Origin: DASQHW01 sp038209365
GTDB lineage: Bacteria > Actinomycetota > Acidimicrobiia > IMCC26256 > PALSA-610
NCBI GenBank assembly: GCA_038209365.1
Contig: JBBQXS010000012.1
Span: 1-64,000, forward strand
Length of the DNA: 64,000 nt
Reading direction: 5' to 3'
Shown: piece after piece, positions 8,019 through 15,988 of the stretch
Numbering within the stretch: position 1 is the first letter of the stretch
How the letters are laid out: every line of letters starts with the position of its first letter
The notes under the pieces: generated by a model
What the model was told of the DNA's origin: nothing
Databases searched by the model: none
Seen by the model: only the letters and a program-made list of their open reading frames with translations
Translations under genes and position numbers: made by a program

Positions 8019-9241
8019 ACCTCACGCGCGAGACGCCGGTCGACACCGCCATCGACGCGGTGCGGGAATGGATCGAGACGCATCTGCCGCGGGCGTGGAT
8101 CGATGCCGGGCGGCGCGGCGGTGCGGCCGCGGTTCGCGCCGTGCGCACGCGCGCCGAGTACGACGACTGGTACCCGGCGTTCGCGGCGTCGGGCCTCGTC
8201 GTGCCGACCTGGCCGGTCGCGTACGGCGGGCTCGACCTGACCGGGTCGCTGGCGCGCGCGATCGAGGCCGAGCTGCGGCCCTTCAACCTCGGACGCCTGA
8301 ACCCGTTGGGCCTGAACAACACCGCCCCCGCGCTGTTCGCCTACGGCACCGAAGAGCAGCGGCTGCGTTTCCTGCCGCCGATGGTGCGGAACGAGGAGAA
8401 GTGGTGCCAGCTGTTCAGCGAGCCGGGCGCCGGGTCCGATCTCGCGTCCCTCGCGTGTCGCGCCCGCCGCGACGGCGAGACGTGGATCGTCACCGGCCAG
8501 AAGGTGTGGACGACCTGGGCGCATTTCTCGGACTTCGCCGTGCTGCTCGCGCGCACCGACCCGGACGTCCCCAAGCGCCAGGGGATCACGTACTTCCTCG
8601 TCGATCTCCATCAACCCGGCGTCGAGGTGCGTCCCTTGCGCCACATCGGCGGCGACGTCGATTTCAACGAGGTGTTCCTCGACGGCGCGCTCGTGCCCGA
8701 CGCCATGCGCGTGGGCGGGGTCGGCGACGGCTGGAAGGTCGCAGGAGCGACATTGTCGGGCGAGCGCCAGATGGTGTCCGGCGCCGGTTCCGGTGGCGTC
8801 GACCGCATCGGCGGCCGTGGCGTCGAGCACGTGCTCGCGCTCGCCCGCGGGCGCGGCGCAACGCGTGATGTCGTCCTCCGCCAGGAGCTGATGCGCGTGT
8901 ACAGCGAGGAGCGCATCCGCGACTGGACCAACCAGCGCGTGCGCGCCCAGGTGAAGGCAGGACGCGCGCCCGGGCCGGAGAGCTCGGTCGGCAAGGTGCA
9001 CCAGGCCGGGCTCAACCAGCGCATCCAGCTGTGCGCGACCGCGTTGCTCGGCGCGGGTGCGGCGGCGTGGGAAGGCGATGCGCCCGCCGAGGTACGAGGG
9101 ATGCTGCGCAGCCGCGCCAACACGATCGAAGGCGGAACGACCGAGGTCAACAAGAACATCGTCGGCGAGCGGGTGCTCGGTCTGCCGCGTGAGCCCGATC
9201 CGTGGCAGGGTGCCCCCTGGCGCGACATCCCCCGGACATGA
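8015..9241 (+). CDS. Acyl-CoA dehydrogenase
   Basis: 408 residues. The FAD/substrate signature 'CQLFSEPGAGSDLASL' is followed by 'GQKVWTTWAHFSDF', and the C-terminus has 'NTIEGGTTEVNKNIVGERV', the usual flavin/CoA-binding end of actinobacterial FadE proteins, with a Glu near the catalytic-base position. It should introduce a 2,3 double bond into an acyl-CoA, passing electrons to ETF. Starts at an ATGA overlap with crotonase A. Belongs to the larger-subunit FadE type, which often works as heteromers. Confidence 0.88.
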   Translation: MNLTRETPVDTAIDAVREWIETHLPRAWIDAGRRGGAAAVRAVRTRAEYDDWYPAFAASGLVVPTWPVAYGGLDLTGSLARAIEAELRPFNLGRLNPLGLNNTAPALFAYGTEEQRLRFLPPMVRNEEKWCQLFSEPGAGSDLASLACRARRDGETWIVTGQKVWTTWAHFSDFAVLLARTDPDVPKRQGITYFLVDLHQPGVEVRPLRHIGGDVDFNEVFLDGALVPDAMRVGGVGDGWKVAGATLSGERQMVSGAGSGGVDRIGGRGVEHVLALARGRGATRDVVLRQELMRVYSEERIRDWTNQRVRAQVKAGRAPGPESSVGKVHQAGLNQRIQLCATALLGAGAAAWEGDAPAEVRGMLRSRANTIEGGTTEVNKNIVGERVLGLPREPDPWQGAPWRDIPRT

Positions 9242-9277
9242 GCGGAAAAGCTGAGCGGAAGCCGAGCGGAGCACGGT

Positions 9278-10081
9278 GTGGAGTATCCGACACTCGAAAC
9301 GTTGATCCTTGAACGGCGGGGCGCGGTCGGCTGGCTGATCAACAACAGGCCGGAACAGCTGAACGCGATGAACGCGACGATGCGCGACGAGTTCGAGGTC
9401 GCGTGGCAGACGCTCGCGGCTGATCCCGACGTGCGGGTGATCGTCCACACCGGCGAAGGGCGTGCCTTCCAGACAGGTGTCGACGTGAGCGAGATCGCGG
9501 GCGACGGGGTCGGCATGGAGCGCTACCGGGAGTCGGTCGAGAGCTTCGACCTGCACTTCACGTCGTGGCACAACGACGTGTGGAAGCCGGTGATCACCGC
9601 CGTGAACGGCATCTGCGCGGGTGGCGGATTCCATTGGGTCGCCGATGCCGACATCGTGATCGCGGCGTCCGACGCCCAGTTCTTCGACCCGCACGTCTCG
9701 ATCGGGCAGGTCGTCGCGGTCGAAGCGATCGGCCTGATGAAGAAGATGCCGGTCGAAGCGGTCATGCGCATGGCGTTGGTCGGCCGGTACGAGCGCATGC
9801 CCGCATCGCGCGCATACCAGCTCGGGATGGTGAGCGAAGTCGTCGATCCACCGGAGCGGTTGCGGAATGCCGCGCAGGAGCTCGCCGAGAAGATCGCTCG
9901 GAACTCGCCGGCCGCGATGGCGGCGACGAAGCGCGCGTTGTGGCGGGCGCTCGAGCTCGGTCTCACCGATGCGTGCAAGGCCGGCGCCCAGGACCTCGTG
10001 TCGATGTGGGGACACCCCGATCAGGAAGAGGGTCCGCGGGCGTTCGCCGAGAAGCGGGATGCGCGCTGGGAGCCGATGTGA
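9278..10081 (+). CDS. Crotonase-family protein lacking both catalytic Glu (crotonase B)
   Basis: 267 residues, GTG start 36 nt after the dehydrogenase. The fold is clear ('AFQTGVDVSEI', 'KPVITAVNGICAGGGFHW'), yet the positions of both hydratase glutamates hold His119 and His139, with the same 20-residue spacing as in the rat enzyme. It is a close paralogue of crotonase C at 13283, which has the same two histidines. This argues for a conserved, non-hydratase reaction. It overlaps the LLM gene by GTGA. Confidence 0.85.
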   Translation: MEYPTLETLILERRGAVGWLINNRPEQLNAMNATMRDEFEVAWQTLAADPDVRVIVHTGEGRAFQTGVDVSEIAGDGVGMERYRESVESFDLHFTSWHNDVWKPVITAVNGICAGGGFHWVADADIVIAASDAQFFDPHVSIGQVVAVEAIGLMKKMPVEAVMRMALVGRYERMPASRAYQLGMVSEVVDPPERLRNAAQELAEKIARNSPAAMAATKRALWRALELGLTDACKAGAQDLVSMWGHPDQEEGPRAFAEKRDARWEPM

Positions 10082-10920
10082 AGCTGTCGATCGAGCTGCC
10101 GGTCGCGGACCCGGACGCCATTGCGTCATGTGCACGCGCCATCGAGGCCGCCGGGTTCGATGCGTGTTTCGTCACGGATCATCCGGCGCCGCCGCGCGCG
10201 TGGCTCGAGCACGGTGGCCACGCCACGATGGATCCGTTCGGAGCGCTCGGCGCCGCGGCCGCGGTCACATCGACGCTGCGGTTGCACACCCACTGCGTGA
10301 TTCCGGCCTACCGCCATCCGCTCCTGACCGCCAAAGCGGTCGCCACGCTCGACGCGCTCTCGCACGGGCGCGTGATCCTCGGCGTCGCGCTCGGCTATCT
10401 CGAAGAGGAGTTCACCGCACTCGGTGTGCCGTTCGGCGACCGGGCGCGCCTCCTCGACGACGCGCTGCGCGTGATGAAGGAGGCCTGGACCGGCGACGTC
10501 GACGGGCACGTCGTGCTCCCGAAACCGTGCGCGCAGCCGTATCCGCCGATCTGGGTCGGCGGCAACTCCGCCGCCGCGATGCGTCGTGCGCTCGCGCACG
10601 GTACGGGCTGGGCCCCGTTCCCGGCGTCGCCCCGCGTCGCGGCCGCGACCAGCACGGCCGACATCTCCGACGTCGACGCACTCGGCCGCGCGATCGAGCG
10701 ATTCCGCAAGCTCGCGGTCGACACGGGCCGCGCCGAGCCGTTCGACATCTGCTTCACTCCTTTCAGCCACCCGGCCCACAAGGACGTGGTCGACCCGGAC
10801 GCGCTGGTCGAAGAAGCGCAAGAGCTCGCGCGCCTGGGCGTGACGTGGCTGGCGTTCCACCTGCCGATGACGCACATTCGTGCGTTCGGCGACGCGGTCG
10901 TCCCGAGGTTGCGCGGATGA
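10078..10920 (+). CDS. LLM-class, F420-dependent-type oxidoreductase
   Basis: 280 residues, GTG start overlapping the crotonase B stop. TIM-barrel of the luciferase-like family: 'AGFDACFVTDHPAPP', 'ATLDALSHGRVILGVALGYLEEEF' and 'YPPIWVGGNS' are typical of actinobacterial F420-dependent enzymes. It should oxidise or reduce a carbonyl, alcohol or C=C using F420 (FMN not excluded). Cotranscribed with CoA-ester genes, so likely to act on a ring or side-chain intermediate of the same pathway. Confidence 0.82.
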   Translation: MKLSIELPVADPDAIASCARAIEAAGFDACFVTDHPAPPRAWLEHGGHATMDPFGALGAAAAVTSTLRLHTHCVIPAYRHPLLTAKAVATLDALSHGRVILGVALGYLEEEFTALGVPFGDRARLLDDALRVMKEAWTGDVDGHVVLPKPCAQPYPPIWVGGNSAAAMRRALAHGTGWAPFPASPRVAAATSTADISDVDALGRAIERFRKLAVDTGRAEPFDICFTPFSHPAHKDVVDPDALVEEAQELARLGVTWLAFHLPMTHIRAFGDAVVPRLRG

Positions 10921-11651
10921 ACAGCAAGGTCTACATCCACGAGTTCATCGACATCATCGGGCACCACCGCGCCCGTTACATGCACCACATGACCGCGAAC
11001 TGGTGCCCGACGGCGCGTGCGGAGCGCGCCATGTTGTGTTTCGGCGTATGGGGGACGGTCGGGTCGACCGGACGGTGGCCCGAAGTGGTCAACCTGTGGG
11101 AGCTCGAAGGTTGGGACGGCCTGGTCGCGAACTTCTCTCATGAGCTCTCGTCACCGTCGTTGCAGGATCCCGCGCTCGCCGAATGGTGGGCGCTCGCCGC
11201 GGAGCTGCGGCGCGGCGGGTTCGACCGCATCGTCCTTCCCGAGCCGTGGAGCCCGACCATCGAAGAGCTCACGGGCGCGGGCGTGAAGGGTGCGGTCTAC
11301 GCGCACGAGCTCGTCACCGTGCCCGTCGGGACGGTGCGCGCGTTCCTCGACGCGCTCGGAGAAGCAGGCGTGCCGGCGGTCGAGGCGCTCGGTGCCCGTT
11401 GTGTCGGCGCCTTCCGCGTCGCGATGATCAACGACTCCGAGGCGATCGTGCTCTGGGCGTTCCCCTCGTGGGAGTCATGGGCGCACTTCGAGCAGACGTG
11501 GGACGGCGCGGGCCTCGCACCCTGGCGCGCGCGCCTCACCGCGATGAGCGCGGACGTCCGTCGCTCGCTGATGGTCGACGCACCACTCAGCCCGATGCGG
11601 ACCGGCCGCCAGCCGCAGGTCGAAGACCGCCGCCCGTTGCACGACATCTGA
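10917..11651 (+). CDS. Two-domain ferredoxin-fold protein, possibly NIPSNAP-like
   Basis: 244 residues, start at an ATGA overlap with the LLM gene. Two similar halves can be seen, each with a beta-rich segment and an aromatic helix ('PEVVNLWELEGWDGLVANF' and 'VLWAFPSWESWAHFEQTW'), as in NIPSNAP/dimeric alpha-beta barrel proteins. Conserved cofactor ligands are not evident. Last gene of the coupled run, so it may be a small enzyme or helper of the pathway. Family placement is tentative. Confidence 0.6.
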   Translation: MNSKVYIHEFIDIIGHHRARYMHHMTANWCPTARAERAMLCFGVWGTVGSTGRWPEVVNLWELEGWDGLVANFSHELSSPSLQDPALAEWWALAAELRRGGFDRIVLPEPWSPTIEELTGAGVKGAVYAHELVTVPVGTVRAFLDALGEAGVPAVEALGARCVGAFRVAMINDSEAIVLWAFPSWESWAHFEQTWDGAGLAPWRARLTAMSADVRRSLMVDAPLSPMRTGRQPQVEDRRPLHDI

Positions 11652-11654
11652 TCG

Positions 11655-11701
11655 AACTTGCGTGGCCGACGGCCCGTATTGGGCGCTTTCTCACGCAAGT
11701 T
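11655..11701. repeat. Long palindrome between convergent genes
   Basis: Perfect 10-bp arms AACTTGCGTG (11655-11664) and CACGCAAGTT (11692-11701) separated by 27 nt that contain a smaller GCCC/GGGC hairpin. The right arm overlaps the stop of the FadD3-like gene. It can fold on either strand and may terminate both convergent transcripts, although no T-run follows. A second palindrome with the same CTTGCG/CGCAAG core and spacer length lies at 37348-37400. Confidence 0.55.
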
Positions 11702-13244
11702 GGGATCGGGCGCGGGTGCGGAGCTCGTCCCTGACGACCTTCCCGATCGCGTTCAGGGGTACCGCGTCGACGATCTCGACGTAACGGGGCACCTTGTAGT
11801 TCGCCATCTTGTCGCGACACCACGCGATGAGCTCATCCGCGGTGATGGTCGCGTTGTGGCGGGGAATGACGAACGCGTAGCCGACCTCGCCCATGCGTGC
11901 GTCCGGGACGCCCACGACCGCGACCTGTCCGACCGCCGGGTGGTCGTTGATCATGTTCTCGATCTCGGCCGGATACGCGTTGAAGCCGCCGACGATGAAC
12001 ATGTCCTTCGTCCGGTCGGTGATGCGGACGTACCCTCGGTCGTCCATCACGCCGACGTCGCCGGTGTGCAGCCACCCGGCCTCGTCGATCGCTTCTGCAG
12101 TGCCTTCGGGATCGTGGATGTATCCCCGCATGACGTTGTAGCCGCGGATCACGATCTCACCCGGCTCACCGCGCGCCTCTTCGACGCCCTTTTCGTCGAC
12201 CACCTGTACTTCGACGTCGGGAATTGCCCGTCCCGACGTCGTCGAGATCGTCTCCGGGTCGTCGTCGTGACGGCACATCGTCGCGATACCGGTCGCTTCG
12301 GTGAGACCGTAACCGGTGACAATCGTCTCGAAGCCCAACTCGGCGCGCATGCGCCGGATCAACTCGACCGGGACGGGGGCCGCGCCCGTCACCGCCAGTC
12401 GCAACGACGACATGTCGAACTCGGCGAGGCGTGGGTGGTCGAGGATCGACTGGTACACGGTCGGCGGCCCCGGAAGCATCGAGACGTGCTCTTCGGCCGC
12501 GCGCATCATCACCGCGTCGACATCGAACACAGGGTGCGGAATGATCGTCGCCCCCTTGACGAGACACGCGACGATCCCGGCATTGAGGCCGAACGAGTGG
12601 AAGAACGGATTGACGACCAGATAGCGGTCGCCCGCCCGCAGTCCGACCACCGTCGCCCACGCGTCGTATGCGCGCACGGTCGCGCCGTGCGTCAGCATCG
12701 CGCCCTTGGGTCGTCCGGTCGTGCCCGAGGTGAACAGGATGCTGCACAGGTCGTCGCCGGTGAGCGCGGGCAGCGCGCCGCCGGTGGTGTCACCGCGGGT
12801 GAGGAACTCGGTGAAGGCGGCGCCCCGCAGGTCGATCACTTCGCGAAGGGTGGGTACTTCGGGTTCCGCACGCAGCAGCGCGGCGTAGTCCGAATCGAGG
12901 AAGTCGGTGACGGTGAACAGCAGCTGCGCGTCGGCGCGCTCGAGCCCGTAGCGCGCTTCGGCGCCCTTGAAGCGCGTGTTGATCGGCGCGAGCACACCGC
13001 CGGCGGCGAAGACTCCGAGGGCCGCGATCACCCATTCGCGACAGTTCGGTGCCCAGATCGCGACGCGGTCGCCCTTGGTGATCCCGCTCGCGGTGAGGGC
13101 ACGGCCGGCGCGCTCCGCCTGTGCGGCGAGCTCCGCGAACGACAGCCGCGCGTCCTCGTCGACGAGCGCCTCGCGCTCTGCAAATTGCTCGGCGGCGCGT
13201 GCGAGGAGGCCCGGTATCGTCTCGGGAAGATGCTCGGCACTCAT
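11691..13244 (-). CDS. FadD3-like acyl-CoA ligase
   Basis: 517 residues, AMP-forming ligase: P-loop 'LFTSGTTGRPKGAM', 'GYGLTEATG', 'GWLHTGD', and the adenylation Lys in 'NAIGKVVRDEL'. Several stretches ('NPFFHSFGLNAGI', 'LPGPPTVYQSILDHP', 'ITDRTKDMFIVGGFNAYP') closely resemble mycobacterial FadD3, which activates the propanoate side chain of HIP, a steroid-ring remnant. That substrate is only a suggestion here. I prefer ATG 13244, which has AAGGTGG upstream, over the GTG at 13256. Divergent from crotonase C with a 38-bp gap, so probably co-regulated. Confidence 0.82.
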   Translation of the reverse strand: MSAEHLPETIPGLLARAAEQFAEREALVDEDARLSFAELAAQAERAGRALTASGITKGDRVAIWAPNCREWVIAALGVFAAGGVLAPINTRFKGAEARYGLERADAQLLFTVTDFLDSDYAALLRAEPEVPTLREVIDLRGAAFTEFLTRGDTTGGALPALTGDDLCSILFTSGTTGRPKGAMLTHGATVRAYDAWATVVGLRAGDRYLVVNPFFHSFGLNAGIVACLVKGATIIPHPVFDVDAVMMRAAEEHVSMLPGPPTVYQSILDHPRLAEFDMSSLRLAVTGAAPVPVELIRRMRAELGFETIVTGYGLTEATGIATMCRHDDDPETISTTSGRAIPDVEVQVVDEKGVEEARGEPGEIVIRGYNVMRGYIHDPEGTAEAIDEAGWLHTGDVGVMDDRGYVRITDRTKDMFIVGGFNAYPAEIENMINDHPAVGQVAVVGVPDARMGEVGYAFVIPRHNATITADELIAWCRDKMANYKVPRYVEIVDAVPLNAIGKVVRDELRTRARSQLA

Positions 13245-13282
13245 GGGTTCCACCACCTTGCCACGTCCGAGGCGAGACCCGC

Positions 13283-13972
13283 ATGACGAAGGTGTACGAG
13301 ACGCTGCGCGTCGAACGCGTCGGCCCCGTCGGCTGGCTCGTGTTCGATCGGCCCGAGGTCGGGAACGCGATGGACGCCCGCATGATGCGCGAGCTCGAAG
13401 ACGCGTGGCGCGAGCTCGATGCCGATCCGGACGTGCACGTGATCGTGAACACCGGCGAAGGAGATGCCTTTCAGACCGGGCTCGACGTCGCGCAGCTCGC
13501 CCGGGACCCGGAAGCGCTCCGCGAGCAGGCGCGTCGCACGAAGCGATTCGAGCTGCGGTTCACGGCATGGCACAACGAGGTGTGGAAGCCGGTCATCGCA
13601 GCGGTCAACGGAGCGTGCGCCGGCGGGGCGCTGCACTTCGTTGCCGATGCCGACATCGTGATCGCGTCGTCGAACGCGACGTTCGTCGACCCGCACGTAT
13701 CGGTGGGCCAGGCGAGCGTGTACGAGACGATCGCGCTTGCGAAGAAGTCACCCATGGAATCGGTGCTGCGCATGGCACTCGTGGGCAGGCACGAACGGAT
13801 GCCGGCCGCGCGCGCATACGAGCTCGGCATCGTCAGCCAGGTCGTCGATCCACCCGAGCGGCTGCGCGCGGAGGCGCAGACGCTCGGCGAGAAGATCTCA
13901 CGCAATGATCCCGCGCGGCTCGCGGCGACCAAGCGCGCGCTGTGGGGCGCGCTCGAGCACGTCGCGCAATGA
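13283..13972 (+). CDS. Crotonase-family protein lacking both catalytic Glu (crotonase C)
   Basis: 229 residues, a paralogue of crotonase B (9278) and shorter at the C-terminus, missing about 35 residues that normally complete the active site in the trimer. Hydratase glutamates are replaced by His118 and His138 ('GACAGGALHFVADADIV', 'FVDPHVSVGQ'). A GAGGCGAG ribosome site precedes ATG 13283. Its ATGA overlap with the next gene shows coupling. The same substitutions in two paralogues suggest a specialised reaction rather than decay. Confidence 0.82.
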   Translation: MTKVYETLRVERVGPVGWLVFDRPEVGNAMDARMMRELEDAWRELDADPDVHVIVNTGEGDAFQTGLDVAQLARDPEALREQARRTKRFELRFTAWHNEVWKPVIAAVNGACAGGALHFVADADIVIASSNATFVDPHVSVGQASVYETIALAKKSPMESVLRMALVGRHERMPAARAYELGIVSQVVDPPERLRAEAQTLGEKISRNDPARLAATKRALWGALEHVAQ

Positions 13973-14604
13973 GCGCGATCGGTACCGCGATCGTCTCCTA
14001 CATCGAGCCTTCCCCCGGTCACGCGCGCGATTTCAACCGGTGGTACGAGGACGACCACTTCCCTTCGGCGGTGCTCGCAGGTCCCGGCATCATGGGCGGA
14101 GCGCGTTTCGTGGCAACACGTGCGTGCAAGGCATTGCGACCTCCCGACGCAACCCTTTTCGGTGACCCGGCCCGTGGGTCGTACCTCGGTGTCGCGTTCG
14201 TGGCCCCCGGCCGGCAACCGGAGTGGGATGCCTGGGTGCTGCGGGAGATGCAGACCATCACCGCCGAGGGACGCCTGTTCCCGCACCGCGAGCATGTGCA
14301 CACGGCCGTCTACCGCTGCGTGACGGCGCACGGCCACGTGCTCGACGAACGCTTTGCGGGCTTGATTGCGGTCGCTACCAGGAGCGAGACCCCGCCCGTC
14401 GACACACCTGCACATGTCAGTCTCGAACTCGACCGCACGATCGTGTCGGCAGCCGATCCGCCGCCGCACCATCTCGTCCTTGCATACTGCACCGACGATC
14501 CGCTCGCGACGTTCCGCGGGATCACGCTGCCGGCCGACATCGGCTTCGCGAGCCCGTTCCTCGCGACGATCCCGGGCACCGCGGCCTATACCGAGGAGCT
14601 GTAG
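13969..14604 (+). CDS. Unknown protein with dimeric alpha/beta-barrel-like N-terminus
   Basis: 211 residues, coupled to crotonase C. The start 'GTAIVSYIEPSPGHARDFNRW' with 'WYEDDHFPSAVLAGPGI' resembles EthD/NIPSNAP-like dimeric alpha-beta barrel domains, in which a His after a Trp-Tyr pair faces the pocket. The second half could be a degenerate repeat. No signal peptide. It is the second small protein of this type in the cluster, the other being at 10917. Function unknown. Confidence 0.6.
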   Translation: MSAIGTAIVSYIEPSPGHARDFNRWYEDDHFPSAVLAGPGIMGGARFVATRACKALRPPDATLFGDPARGSYLGVAFVAPGRQPEWDAWVLREMQTITAEGRLFPHREHVHTAVYRCVTAHGHVLDERFAGLIAVATRSETPPVDTPAHVSLELDRTIVSAADPPPHHLVLAYCTDDPLATFRGITLPADIGFASPFLATIPGTAAYTEEL

Positions 14605-14634
14605 CGTGCGACCGCGGCAAGGGAGCAGGCTTCG

Positions 14635-15051
14635 TTGAAGACGACGGTGTTGTTGTGCGATCACGCGCAAGAGGTGGCCGGCAAGCTGTACGTGCTCGGC
14701 GGCGGGTGGAGCATCTACCGTGGCTCGCCGGTGACCATGGCCCTCGCGGTGAAGATCCTCGTCCCGTGGGACGCGGCGAACGTGCCCCACGACTTCTCGG
14801 CCCGGCTCCTCACCGAGGACGGTGGCGACCCCTTGCTCGCGACCGCCGAGGGCGCGGCCGTGCCGACCCCGATCGAGTTCCAGGGGCGTTTCGAGGCGGG
14901 ACGCCCGCCCGGTCTGGCTCCGGGGAGTGAGCTCGACGCGCCGTTCGCCGTGAACATCGCCGGTCTGCCCTTGCCGACCGGGCGCTATGAGTGGCAGGTC
15001 GCGATCGACGCCGAGCTCGTGGACCGCGTGGCGTTCACGGTCATGGTCTGA
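14635..15051 (+). CDS. Small beta-rich protein (DUF6941-like)
   Basis: 138 residues. TTG start with GGGAGCAGG upstream. The opening 'LLCDHAQEVAGKLYVLGGGW' and the all-beta character resemble a family of small actinobacterial proteins (probably DUF6941, from memory). The pattern suggests a single beta-sandwich domain without obvious catalytic residues or signal peptide. Last gene before the strong terminator at 15144. Role unknown. Confidence 0.65.
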   Translation: MKTTVLLCDHAQEVAGKLYVLGGGWSIYRGSPVTMALAVKILVPWDAANVPHDFSARLLTEDGGDPLLATAEGAAVPTPIEFQGRFEAGRPPGLAPGSELDAPFAVNIAGLPLPTGRYEWQVAIDAELVDRVAFTVMV

Positions 15052-15143
15052 TTGGCCGGTTTCCTTCACCGCGCCCCGTCGCTGCCGATGACAACGCAGA
15101 ACCGCTTCCAGCCTCCTCCCCCCAGGGGCGGGCAAGCGCAACG

Positions 15144-15180
15144 ACGGCCCGCCGGTGAAGTCGCCCGGCGGGCCGTTTTT
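15144..15180 (+). terminator. Strong intrinsic terminator
   Basis: A perfect 12-bp GC-rich stem (ACGGCCCGCCGG 15144-15155, CCGGCGGGCCGT 15165-15176) with a 9-nt loop runs straight into TTTTT (15176-15180). This is the best Rho-independent terminator in the window and closes the catabolic cluster. Confidence 0.85.
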
Positions 15181-15193
15181 CGCGCCAACGCGT

Positions 15194-15199
15194 TAGCTT
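15194..15199 (+). promoter_or_regulatory. -10 box of the SDR-ligase operon
   Basis: TAGCTT, about 36 nt before ATG 15236, leaves a leader that contains GAGGGAG as ribosome binding site. Confidence 0.4.
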
Positions 15200-15235
15200 C
15201 CACCCGCCCGGACGGCGCAGCGAGGGAGTCATGTG

Positions 15236-15988
15236 ATGAGAAGGTTCGACGGTCGGGTTGCGCTCGTGACGGGCGCGGGATCGGGGTTGGGGCGGGCGAC
15301 TGCCAAGCTGCTCGCCGAGGAGGGCGCGCCGGTCGCGTGCTTCGACATCGCCGTCGAGGCCGCCGAGAAGACCGCGGGCGAGATCGCCGAGCACGGCGGG
15401 GTCGCCCGCGCGTACCGCGTCGACGTGTCGGATCCGGCCTCCGTGCACGACGCGGTCGGGGGTGCGTGGCGCGATCTCGGCCACCCGCGGATCGTCGTCA
15501 ATTGCGCGGGCATCGGCCGGTTCGCCCACACCCACGAGCTCCCTTTCGAGGATTGGCAGCGCATCATCGGCGTGAATCTCACCGGCACGTTCCTGGTGTC
15601 CCAGGCGGCGCTGCCCCATCTGCTCGAGGGCGGCGGGGTGATCGTCAACATCGCGTCGAACGCCGGGATCAAAGCCCAGCCGTACTCCGCGGCGTACTGC
15701 GCATCAAAGGCCGGGGTCGTGCACCTCACCCGCTGCCTGGCCGACGAGTACCTGAAGCGGGGTGTGCGGGTGAACTGCGTCGCGCCCGGTGGCATGGAAA
15801 CGCCGCTGCAAGAGGCGTTCATGTCGTTCCCCGAAGGCGTGGACTGGAAGGAATTCCGAAAGGTCATGACGCCGCTCGGCAACTCCACCCCGGAGGAGAT
15901 CGCCAAGGTCGTGGCGTTCGTCGCGTCCGACGACTGCCGATACATGACCGGCTCGATCGTGTCGATCGACGGCGGGCTCACGGTATGA
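15236..15988 (+). CDS. Short-chain dehydrogenase/reductase
   Basis: 250 residues. Classical SDR: nucleotide-binding 'TGAGSGLG', 'NCAG' motif, catalytic Tyr and Lys in 'YSAAYCASKAG', and a typical end 'GSIVSIDGG'. It should oxidise or reduce a hydroxyl/keto group with NAD(P). GAGGGAG precedes either GTG 15233 or ATG 15236. It overlaps the downstream ligase gene by ATGA, so the two probably serve one pathway, such as beta-oxidation of a side chain. Confidence 0.88.
   Translation: MRRFDGRVALVTGAGSGLGRATAKLLAEEGAPVACFDIAVEAAEKTAGEIAEHGGVARAYRVDVSDPASVHDAVGGAWRDLGHPRIVVNCAGIGRFAHTHELPFEDWQRIIGVNLTGTFLVSQAALPHLLEGGGVIVNIASNAGIKAQPYSAAYCASKAGVVHLTRCLADEYLKRGVRVNCVAPGGMETPLQEAFMSFPEGVDWKEFRKVMTPLGNSTPEEIAKVVAFVASDDCRYMTGSIVSIDGGLTV

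Noticed and set aside
7772..10135. 787-codon minus-strand frame over the catabolic cluster
   Set aside because: It runs antisense to three well-identified genes and its translation shows no family features.
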